This document shows, in pieces, positions 26,664 through 32,921 of a DNA stretch of 64,000 nt. Each line of letters begins with the position of its first letter. The first letter of the stretch is position 1. A model generated the notes under the pieces. It searched no databases and had not been told where the DNA came from. It was given only the letters and a program-made list of their open reading frames with translations. This DNA is from Sphaerisporangium sp. TRM90804. Its GTDB lineage: Bacteria > Actinomycetota > Actinomycetes > Streptosporangiales > Streptosporangiaceae. The stretch covers positions 248,001 to 312,000 of the forward strand of contig NZ_JARWAC010000002.1 of the NCBI RefSeq assembly GCF_029846175.1, given 5' to 3'. The position numbers and the translations under genes are program-made.

Positions 26664-27383
26664 TCAGCCGGCCGACAGGATGCGCTCCAGGTCGTCCGCG
26701 CCGGCCAGCGACCCGGCCAGCCGTTCGCGTTCGGCGGCGTCCAGGGTCAGCTCGCGCACGCGGGCGAGCAGCTCGCCCGCCCGCTCGCGGTCGGCGAGGG
26801 TGAGCGCGAGCTCGGCGCGGTAGAGCAGCGCCTCCACGAGGTCCGCGTTCGGCGGGTCCTGGGCGCGCGCCAGCGCGCCGTCCAGGACCTTGGCGGCCTG
26901 ACGGTGGTCGCCGTGGGAGTCGCCGATGACGACGGCGTTCCGCAGCGCCTCGGCGAGCCTGCCGGGCGCCGGCTCCTCCGGCTCGGCCGCCTTCGCCGAC
27001 GGGAAGATGCGGATCCAGTTCCCGCCCGGGTCGACGACCGTGAACCCGGCGAGGTCGCCGGCGTTCTTGCGCTTCCTCGGCCTGGTCATCCGGGGGATCC
27101 CGGAGATCAGAAGCTTGCCGTACGCCGACCGCATGCCGTCGGCGAAGGCCTGGAACAGGGCCCCGGTGTCCGGGACGGTGACGACGCACGAGCCGTAGGA
27201 GTCATTGGGCTCGAAGCCCGGCATGCCGAAGAAGTGCAGGTGGAGATCTTCGCGACGCAGCGCGAGGTACGGGTTCGGACGAACCTGACGGAACGTCCTG
27301 GTGAACCCCAGCACGAGGTAGAACTCCTCGACCTCGTCGATCGATCGGCAGGGCAGTATCGGCACGGTCGTCTCGTCGGCCAT
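26664..27383 (-). CDS. VOC-superfamily (glyoxalase/bleomycin-resistance-like) protein with C-terminal helical extension
   Basis: 239 residues. Residues 1-125 form a VOC domain: PILPCRSIDEVEEFYLVLGFTRTF, LHLHFFGMPGF with a metal-site His, and GFTVVDPGGNWIRIF closing the fold. Residues about 140-239 are a helical, TPR-like extension (HGDHRQAAKVLDGALARAQD; LALTLADRERAGELLARVRELTL) that ordinary resistance proteins lack. Start ATG 27383 with GGAGGAG upstream. A perfect inverted repeat lies 18 bp above the start and a PadR gene sits directly upstream in the same direction, implying drug- or ligand-responsive control. Confidence 0.85.
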   Translation of the reverse strand: MADETTVPILPCRSIDEVEEFYLVLGFTRTFRQVRPNPYLALRREDLHLHFFGMPGFEPNDSYGSCVVTVPDTGALFQAFADGMRSAYGKLLISGIPRMTRPRKRKNAGDLAGFTVVDPGGNWIRIFPSAKAAEPEEPAPGRLAEALRNAVVIGDSHGDHRQAAKVLDGALARAQDPPNADLVEALLYRAELALTLADRERAGELLARVRELTLDAAERERLAGSLAGADDLERILSAG

Positions 27384-27400
27384 GAGGCTCCTCCGGTCGG

Positions 27401-27422
27401 CAGTAGTCAAATTGTACTACTG
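27401..27422. promoter_or_regulatory. Inverted-repeat operator, probable PadR site
   Basis: CAGTAGT-N8-ACTACTG, perfect 7-bp arms with an AT-rich centre (CAAATTGT), between the PadR gene and the VOC gene. PadR dimers bind dyads of this size; position just upstream of the VOC start suggests repression of VOC by PadR. Confidence 0.6.
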
Positions 27423-27460
27423 CAAGCCCGACCGGCGGGGCTCCCTCCGGCACGCCTCCG

Positions 27461-28015
27461 TCAGGGGACGCGCGGATCCCTCTCCAGGCGTTCGATCAGG
27501 CCGCGGGTCCACTCGGCGCCGCCGGCGGTGAAGTGCGCCCACAGGCGCATGATCTCGGCGACCGGCTCCCAGCTCCCGGACTCCGCGCCGCCGGGCGTCA
27601 GGTGGGGGGCGACCTCGGCCCGCCACCCGTCGAGCGCCGCGACCCGCTCCTTGAGCAGCGCGATCGCCTCTTCCCTGGGCAGGCAGTCGAGGAACCCCAC
27701 CCCGGCCGTCAGCTCGTCGATCTTCTGGTCGTGCCTGACCAGGGCCGCGCGCAGCAGGCTCAGGAACTCCGCGTCCCCTTCGGCGGTGAGCTCGTACTCC
27801 GTGCGAGGCGGCCCGCCCGCGGCGCTCGGCGCGCTCTCGTGGGCGCGCAGCAGCCCCTGCTTGGCCATGTGCCTGAGCGCGTGGTAGATCGACCCGGGCT
27901 TGGCCGTGGACCACTCGTGCGCGCCCCAGCTCTCCAGATCACCGCGCACCTGGTACCCGTGCGCGCGCCCGCGCCGCCGCACGGCCCCGAGCACCAGCAG
28001 CCGGATGGCCGACAT
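27461..28015 (-). CDS. PadR-family transcriptional regulator
   Basis: 184 residues. The N-terminal winged helix has the family pattern: LLVLGAVRRRGRAHGYQVRGDLESWG, then KPGSIYHALRHMAKQGLLRAHES and the wing RTEYELTAEGDAEFLSLL. The C-terminal ~90 residues form the helical dimer domain of the longer PadR subtype. The ATG at 28015 is preceded by GGAGGGGGAGCGGGG. It lies 77 bp upstream of the VOC gene, with a strong inverted repeat in between. Confidence 0.92.
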   Translation of the reverse strand: MSAIRLLVLGAVRRRGRAHGYQVRGDLESWGAHEWSTAKPGSIYHALRHMAKQGLLRAHESAPSAAGGPPRTEYELTAEGDAEFLSLLRAALVRHDQKIDELTAGVGFLDCLPREEAIALLKERVAALDGWRAEVAPHLTPGGAESGSWEPVAEIMRLWAHFTAGGAEWTRGLIERLERDPRVP

Positions 28016-28079
28016 CCCCGCTCCCCCTCCGGACGACGGTAACCGCACTTTACCGGCCGGGAGGGGGCGAGCCGCGGCG

Positions 28080-28511
28080 TCAGCGCAGGCTCTCGCCGTA
28101 CACGTGGTCGACCGTCATCGCCATCAGCACCCTGCGGTCGGACACCATCACCGACCGGTACTCCTCCCAGTCGGGGTGTTCGCCGGAGGCCCTGCGGTAG
28201 TAGTCCACCAGCGCCTCCACCTCGGGACCGTTCGGGTCGGAGCCGGGCCCGGTGAGCGTCGCCGTGCCCTCGGCGGTGGCCCACGCCCGGCCGTCGGGGC
28301 TGGTGACCTCCAGCGTGGCCCGGGGGTCGCGGCGCAGGTTCGCCGTCTTGGCCCGTCCTTGCGTCATCGAGACGTAGATGACGCCGGCCCGCGGGTCGTA
28401 GAAGGGCAGCACTGGTGAGAGCTGGGGGCGGCCGTCCGACTTGATCGTCGCCAGGACGCCGAGCCTGCTCTCGGCGAGCAGCGCGCGGGGGTTGAACGGT
28501 GTGTCGCTCAT
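28080..28511 (-). CDS. PPOX-class F420-dependent oxidoreductase / pyridoxamine 5'-phosphate oxidase-like protein
   Basis: 143-residue split-barrel flavin/F420-binding protein. LGVLATIKSDGRPQLSPVLPFYD and GVIYVSMTQGRAKTANLRRDPRATLEV are the classic PPOX-family strands; the RAKTANLRRDPR segment is typical of F420-binding members. RBS is weak; the ATG at 28511 is preferred over a GTG two codons upstream. Single gene between PadR and the imine-reductase-like gene; no specific substrate can be assigned. Confidence 0.85.
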   Translation of the reverse strand: MSDTPFNPRALLAESRLGVLATIKSDGRPQLSPVLPFYDPRAGVIYVSMTQGRAKTANLRRDPRATLEVTSPDGRAWATAEGTATLTGPGSDPNGPEVEALVDYYRRASGEHPDWEEYRSVMVSDRRVLMAMTVDHVYGESLR

Positions 28512-28569
28512 GTCCACGCCAATCGCGACCGCGTGCCGTCTATTCCCCGGACGCCGGGCCCGCGGCCCG

Positions 28570-29469
28570 TCACGGCCGCGCCTGCGAGGGCGTGCGGAAC
28601 TGCTCGATCAGCGCCGCGTAGCCGCTGCCGCCGTGCCCGTCGGCCACGGCCCGGCCGGCCAGCGCCTTGACGAACCTCGGCAGTTCGGCGCTGACGCCCA
28701 GGGCCTCGCTCTCCTGGACGACGTGCTCCATGGCGGTCAGGTGCGTGTCGATGGTGGAGTCGAGGGGCGGGTACGCGCCGTCGTCGATCTGCCGCGCGTA
28801 GTCGGGCACCCAGCCGGCCACGGTCTCGATCCCGGTCTTCACGATCGGCGCGAACGCCGACGCGTCCACGCCGGATGCGGTGAGCAGGGCGGCGCCCTGC
28901 AGGAAGCCGTTCAGGACGCCCCACATCGCGCTCAGCACGGCCACCTCGTACAGCCCCGCCAGGCCGTGGTCGTCGCCGATGTGCGCCGTTCCCGCGGCGA
29001 GGACGCCCAGGGCCCGCTCATGCGCGTCGAAGGCCGGGCGCGGCCCGCTGTAGAGGATGACGGCGTCCGCCGTGCCGATGCCCTGGGGGACGGCCATGAT
29101 CGCGCCGTCGAGGTAGGCGCCGCCCCGCCGCGTCACCCACTCGCCGGTCTCACGGGCCACCCCCGGCGTGCCCGAGGTGAGGTTCACCAGCACCCGGCCG
29201 TCGAGGATGTCGCCCAGCGGATCGAGCAGCTCGCGCACGGCCGTGTGGTCGGAGACGCAGACCACCACGAGCGGGGCGGCCGCGACGGCGTCTCGGGCCG
29301 ACCCGGCGAGCCTCGCCCCCCGTGCGACCAGCTCCTCCGCCTTCCCCGGCGTGCGGTTCCACACGGTCGTGCGATGCCCGCCGCGCAGGAACGCCCCCGC
29401 CAGCGCCCGGCCCATCAGGCCCAGGCCGATGACCGTCACGGGAGTGCCGCCGGTACCGGGATCCTCCAT
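28570..29469 (-). CDS. NAD(P)-dependent oxidoreductase, imine-reductase/6PGDH-like
   Basis: 299 residues of the beta-hydroxyacid dehydrogenase / imine reductase group. N-terminal Rossmann motif VTVIGLGLMGRALAGAFLRGGH with VWNRT (NADPH preference), VVVCVSDHTAVRELL, and the NLTSGTPGVARETGEW loop that replaces the catalytic Ser/Gly motif of true BHADs. The C-terminal helices mediate domain-swapped dimers. The ATG at 29469 has AAGGGGG upstream. A MerR regulator is divergent, with its operator inside this gene's promoter spacer. Confidence 0.87.
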   Translation of the reverse strand: MEDPGTGGTPVTVIGLGLMGRALAGAFLRGGHRTTVWNRTPGKAEELVARGARLAGSARDAVAAAPLVVVCVSDHTAVRELLDPLGDILDGRVLVNLTSGTPGVARETGEWVTRRGGAYLDGAIMAVPQGIGTADAVILYSGPRPAFDAHERALGVLAAGTAHIGDDHGLAGLYEVAVLSAMWGVLNGFLQGAALLTASGVDASAFAPIVKTGIETVAGWVPDYARQIDDGAYPPLDSTIDTHLTAMEHVVQESEALGVSAELPRFVKALAGRAVADGHGGSGYAALIEQFRTPSQARP

Positions 29470-29506
29470 CAGATGCCCCCTTGTGTGATCAGCAGGTGAT
29501 GGAAGA

Positions 29507-29538
29507 ATCATCGACGTTCACACCGATATGAAGGTCAA
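29507..29538 (-). promoter_or_regulatory. MerR-type promoter with 20-bp spacer and internal dyad
   Basis: On the minus strand TTGACC (29538-29533) and GATGAT (29512-29507) are 20 bp apart, over-long as in MerR-controlled promoters. The spacer overlaps a dyad, positions 29514-29535, with arms ACNTTCANA matching at 7 of 9 positions around TCGG. It would drive the imine-reductase-like gene under control of the divergent MerR protein. Confidence 0.6.
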
Positions 29539-29550
29539 GGGGGAGTGAGC

Positions 29551-29958
29551 GTGCTGATCGGGGAGCTGAGCCGCCGCACCGGGGTCCACACGCACCAACT
29601 GCGTTACTACGAGACCCAGGGCCTGCTGGAGCCCGCCCGCGGCGCCAACGGCTACCGCGAGTACACCGACGACGCCGTCCTCACGGTCACCCAGATCAGG
29701 AGGCTGCTCGAAGCCGGCCTGTCGACGCAGGAGATCGCGTTCCTGCTTCCCTGCGCCACCGGCGCGACCCCCGACCTTGAGCCCTGCCCGGAGCTCCTGG
29801 ACACCCTGCGGGCACGCCTGCGCGGCCTGGACGAGCACGTGGACACCCTGAACCGCTCCCGCCAGACCCTGCACGAGTTCATCGACGCCACCGAACGCCG
29901 CGTCTCTCCCTACCACCCGGCGTCCGGCTCCCCCGCCCGGCAGCCGGCCCCGGCGTGA
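29551..29958 (+). CDS. MerR-family transcriptional regulator
   Basis: 135 residues. Start GTG at 29551 places the SD AAGGGGGA six bases away and begins the family motif LIGELSRRTGVHTHQLRYYETQGLL; a GTG six bases earlier would abut the SD. Winged helix ends GANGYREYTDDAV; the dimerisation coiled coil follows (RRLLEAGLSTQEIAFLL, LRGLDEHVDTLNRSRQTL). Two cysteines (in PCATG and PCPEL) might sense thiols or metals, but the pattern is not a known metal site. It controls the divergent oxidoreductase. Confidence 0.9.
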   Translation: MLIGELSRRTGVHTHQLRYYETQGLLEPARGANGYREYTDDAVLTVTQIRRLLEAGLSTQEIAFLLPCATGATPDLEPCPELLDTLRARLRGLDEHVDTLNRSRQTLHEFIDATERRVSPYHPASGSPARQPAPA

Positions 29959-29971
29959 CCGCGAGGCGGGC

Positions 29972-30610
29972 TCACGCCCGCAGGTAGGCCAGCACCGCGA
30001 GGACCCGGCGGTGGTCGTCGGCGGCCACGGGCAGGCCCAGCTTGGTGAAGATGCCGTTGACGTGCTTGGCCACCGCGGCCGGCGAGACGTCGAGCCGCCG
30101 GGCCACGGCCGCGTTCGACCGGCCCTCCGCCATCAGCGCGAGGACCTCCCGCTCGCGCGCGGTCAGCCGTTCGAGCGGGACGAGCGCCCGGCGGCGGCTC
30201 AGCAGGTGACGCACCACGTCGGGGTCGATGACCGTGCCGCCCCCGGCGACCCGTTCGAGCGCGTCGACGAACTCCGTCACGTCGCCGACGCGGTTCTTCA
30301 GCAGGTAGCCCACCCCGGCGCCGCTGTGGACCAGCTCGGTGGCGTAGGTCTGCTCGACGTACTGGGACAGCACCAGCACCGGCAGCCGGGCGTGGCGGCG
30401 GCGCAGCTCCAGCGCGGCGCGCAGGCCCTCGTCGCGGAAGTCGGGCGGCATCCGGACGTCGGTCACCACGACGTCGGGCACCTGGCCGTCGACCGCGGCG
30501 AGCAGGCCGGCCCCGTCGGCGACGGCCCGCACCTCGTGGCCGAACCGGGTCAGGATCTCGCGCAGCCCCTCGCGCAGCAGGGCGGAGTCCTCGGCGATCA
30601 CGATGCGCAC
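29972..30610 (-). CDS. NarL/FixJ-type response regulator
   Basis: 212 residues: receiver domain with acidic pair E7/D8, phospho-acceptor D51 in VTDVRMPP and Lys in YLLKNRV, then a LuxR-type HTH (LTAREREVLALMAEGRSNAAVARRLDVSPAAVAKHVNGIFTKLGL) at about 146-195. Its start overlaps the kinase stop by 13 bp, so kinase and regulator are co-translated. The probable target is the divergent ABC exporter operon. Confidence 0.95.
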   Translation of the reverse strand: MRIVIAEDSALLREGLREILTRFGHEVRAVADGAGLLAAVDGQVPDVVVTDVRMPPDFRDEGLRAALELRRRHARLPVLVLSQYVEQTYATELVHSGAGVGYLLKNRVGDVTEFVDALERVAGGGTVIDPDVVRHLLSRRRALVPLERLTAREREVLALMAEGRSNAAVARRLDVSPAAVAKHVNGIFTKLGLPVAADDHRRVLAVLAYLRA

Positions 30611-31893
30611 GGCAGCTCCACCCTCAGCACGGTCGGCCCGCCCTGCGGGCTGGACAGCATGATCCTGCCGTCCAGCACCGACACCCGGTCGGCCAGGCCG
30701 AGCAGCCCGGTGCCGCCCGCCGCGTCCGCGCCGCCGACCCCGTCGTCGGCCACCTCGACCACCAGGCGGCCGTCACCGTGTTCGACCGTCACCCGGGCCC
30801 CGGTGGCGCGGCTGTGCCGCGCGACGTTGGTGAGCGCCTCGGCGACGACGAACCAGGCCGCGGCCTCCACCGGCTCGGGCACCCGCCCGGGCGCCCGCAC
30901 GTCCACGTCGACCGGCACGGCGCACCGTTCGGCCAGCTCGTCCAGCGCGGGCGCCAGGCCCCGGTCGGTGAGGACGTGCGGATGTATGCCGCGCACCAGG
31001 TCGCGCAGCTCGGTCAGCGCCTGGTTGGCCTCGCCGTACGCCCGCTCTACCAGATCGCGGGCCGCCGGCGGCGCGCCGGACAGCTCCAGCCGGGTCAGGC
31101 CCAGCGTCATGATGAGGCCGGTCAGCCGCTGCTGGGCCCCGTCGTGCAGGTCGCGCTCGATGCGCCGCCGCTGGGCGTCCGAGGCGCCGAGGATGCGCGC
31201 CCGGGAGCGGCTCAGCTCCACCATCTCGGCCCGTAGCGACTCGTCGGGGCGGCGGGCGAGCATCGACCTGGTCATCGCCGCCCGCCCGGCCGCGTACGCG
31301 GTCGCGAGGTAGAGCACCACCGGCAGGACGACCAGCCCGGCGGCGCTGACCAGCGCCGCCCCCGGGCCGTCGGCCACGTCGAGCCAGAGCACCTCCAGCG
31401 GCAGGTACTCCGGCGGGGTGAGCAGGAGGACGAACGGAAGCCCGGCCATGTACACCGCGCACAGCACCAGGGCCGCCACGGCGAAGTCCACCCAGGCCAG
31501 CCCGAACGAGAACAGCAGCCCGTAGCCGAGCTCCCGCCACGTGCCCGTCTCGCGAAGCCGGGTGCCGAACCAGGCCCACGCGCCGCGGCGGCCGGGACGG
31601 CGGTGCGTCGAGAGCGCGGGCGCCCGGTCGACGAGCCGCAGGCGGCGGCGCTCCACCCCGCTGAGCGGGATGCCCGCCAGCAGCACCAGGACCCCGGCCG
31701 CCGGCACGCACATCAGCGCCAGGACGCCGGCCAGCCACAGTGCCGCGACCACGACGCCGGACAGCAGGTAGGCGAGCGATCGCCACGGCCACCAGGAGCC
31801 GAGGAACCGCAGGGGGTGCCCGGCGAGCGCGAGCCACGCGGTGCCCGCGGCGGCCGGGCCCCGCGGGATCTGCTGGGGGAGGACCTCGGCCAT
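30598..31893 (-). CDS. Sensor histidine kinase, NarX/LiaS (HPK7) type
   Basis: 431 residues. The N-terminal half has a DUF-type sensor with about five or six TM segments (LAYLLSGVVVAALWLAGVLALMCVPAAGVLVLLAG to about residue 203). The HisKA_3 box is RIERDLHDGAQQRL with H250; ATP-binding motifs are EALTNVARHS, VADDGVGG and GTGLLGLADRV. The ATG at 31893 is preferred to the GTG two codons earlier. Kinases of this design beside MacB-like exporters often sense cell-envelope stress or antimicrobial peptides. Confidence 0.93.
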   Translation of the reverse strand: MAEVLPQQIPRGPAAAGTAWLALAGHPLRFLGSWWPWRSLAYLLSGVVVAALWLAGVLALMCVPAAGVLVLLAGIPLSGVERRRLRLVDRAPALSTHRRPGRRGAWAWFGTRLRETGTWRELGYGLLFSFGLAWVDFAVAALVLCAVYMAGLPFVLLLTPPEYLPLEVLWLDVADGPGAALVSAAGLVVLPVVLYLATAYAAGRAAMTRSMLARRPDESLRAEMVELSRSRARILGASDAQRRRIERDLHDGAQQRLTGLIMTLGLTRLELSGAPPAARDLVERAYGEANQALTELRDLVRGIHPHVLTDRGLAPALDELAERCAVPVDVDVRAPGRVPEPVEAAAWFVVAEALTNVARHSRATGARVTVEHGDGRLVVEVADDGVGGADAAGGTGLLGLADRVSVLDGRIMLSSPQGGPTVLRVELPCAS

Positions 31894-31928
31894 GGCCACA
31901 GCCTACGAGCACGGGCCGCCGATCCGGA

Positions 31929-31952
31929 CGGGGTAACGCCAGCACTACCCCG
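31929..31952. promoter_or_regulatory. CGGGGTA-N10-TACCCCG inverted repeat between kinase and ABC operon
   Basis: Perfect 7-bp arms with centre-to-centre spacing near 17 bp, in the middle of the 112-bp divergent region. A LuxR-type regulator dimer could bind here and control both the two-component genes and the ABC exporter. Confidence 0.5.
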
Positions 31953-32005
31953 CCGGGTAAGCCGGCGCCAGTGACGCCGGGCCGCCTCCTCGCGAGGCTG
32001 GGCGC

Positions 32006-32761
32006 GTGACCACTGACGACCAGGCCGTGCGGCTGCGTGACGTCCGGAAGATCCACGGCGCCAAGGGCGCGACGGTCAGAGCGCTGGACCGCGTGTCGTA
32101 CGACTTCGCGGCCGGCTCCTTCACCGCCGTGATGGGCCCGTCCGGGTCGGGCAAGAGCACGCTGCTGACGTGCGCCGCGGGCCTGGACCGCCCGACCTCC
32201 GGTGACGTCCTCGTCGGCGGGACCCCGCTGAACGACCTGGGCGAGACGGAGCTGACCCTGCTGCGGCGGCGGAGAATCGGGTTCGTCTTCCAGCAGTTCA
32301 ACCTGATGCCCTCGCTGACCGCCGAGCTCAACGTGGCGCTGCCCCTGATGCTGGCCGGGCGCCGTCCCACACGGGCCGAGACGCGCGACGCCCTGGCGGC
32401 GGTCGGCCTGGGCGAGCGGGCCGGGCACCGCCCCGGCCAGCTGTCCGGCGGGCAGCAGCAGCGGGTCGCGATCGCGCGTGCGCTCATCACCGGACCGGAG
32501 GTTCTGTTCGCCGACGAGCCGACCGGCGCACTGGACTCGGCCACCGGGCGCGAGGTGCTGGCGCTGCTGCGGTCGGTGGTCGACGACCGCCGCCAGACGG
32601 TGATCATGGTCACCCACGACGCCGTGGCCGCGTCGTACGCCGACCGGGTGGTCTTCCTCTCCGACGGCCGGATCGCCGGCGAACTGCCTGACCCGACGCC
32701 ACGGGCCGTCGCCGAACGGATGACCCGACTGGAGGTCACGGCGATCGGAACGGCCGAATGA
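32006..32761 (+). CDS. MacB/LolD-type ABC transporter ATP-binding protein
   Basis: 251 residues: Walker A GPSGSGKST near residue 45, Q-loop FVFQQFNLMPSLTAELNVALPL, signature LSGGQQQRVAIARAL, Walker B VLFADEPTGALD and switch THD. This is the exporter subclass that pairs with FtsX-like permeases. The last codons read AIGTAE and the stop overlaps the ATG of the first 80-bp repeat, not that of the permease. Regulation is probably by the divergent two-component system. Confidence 0.95.
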   Translation: MTTDDQAVRLRDVRKIHGAKGATVRALDRVSYDFAAGSFTAVMGPSGSGKSTLLTCAAGLDRPTSGDVLVGGTPLNDLGETELTLLRRRRIGFVFQQFNLMPSLTAELNVALPLMLAGRRPTRAETRDALAAVGLGERAGHRPGQLSGGQQQRVAIARALITGPEVLFADEPTGALDSATGREVLALLRSVVDDRRQTVIMVTHDAVAASYADRVVFLSDGRIAGELPDPTPRAVAERMTRLEVTAIGTAE

Positions 32762-32841
32762 CGACCATCGCACGGCACACCCAGAACGCCCGCCGAGCGA
32801 GCCCCACCGGCTCATTCGCCGCCATCGGAGCGCCCGAATGA
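32758..32841 (+). CDS. Mini-ORF 1 of the junction repeat (27 aa)
   Basis: ATG overlaps the ATPase stop (ATGA). It encodes 27 residues starting MTTIARHTQNARRAS and ending FAAIGAPE; the first half parallels the true permease N-terminus MTRIAWHTLKARWAS and the end parallels the ATPase tail AIGTAE. Hydrophobic residues needed for a TM helix are lost. Whether a peptide accumulates is unknown; its likely effect is to relay ribosomes from ATPase to permease. Confidence 0.45.
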   Translation: MTTIARHTQNARRASPTGSFAAIGAPE

Positions 32842-32917
32842 CGACGTTCGCACGGCACACCCAGAACGCCCGCCGAGCGAGCCCCACCGGCTCGCTCGCC
32901 GCCATCGGAGCGCCCGA
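32758..32917 (+). repeat. Two extra 80-bp tandem copies of the ATPase/permease junction
   Basis: Copies at 32758-32837 and 32838-32917 differ at only four bases; a third, diverged copy is the start of the permease gene (from 32918). Each unit contains a permease-like 5' end and finishes with about 17 bp that match the 3' end of the ATPase gene (GCNATCGGANCGNCCGA). So the unit is the ATPase-stop/permease-start junction, tandemly duplicated. Since 80 is not a multiple of three the frame shifts each time, yet each copy keeps an ATGA stop-start overlap. Confidence 0.9.
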
Positions 32918-32921
32918 ATGA
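32838..32921 (+). CDS. Mini-ORF 2 of the junction repeat (27 aa)
   Basis: Second 27-codon frame (MTTFARHTQNARRAS ... LAAIGAPE), starting in the stop of mini-ORF 1 and stopping within the ATG of the permease, both by ATGA. With mini-ORF 1 it forms an unbroken chain of coupled stop-starts. Only three residues differ between the two peptides or none beyond conservative change, so the duplication is recent relative to divergence from the permease. Confidence 0.45.
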   Translation: MTTFARHTQNARRASPTGSLAAIGAPE

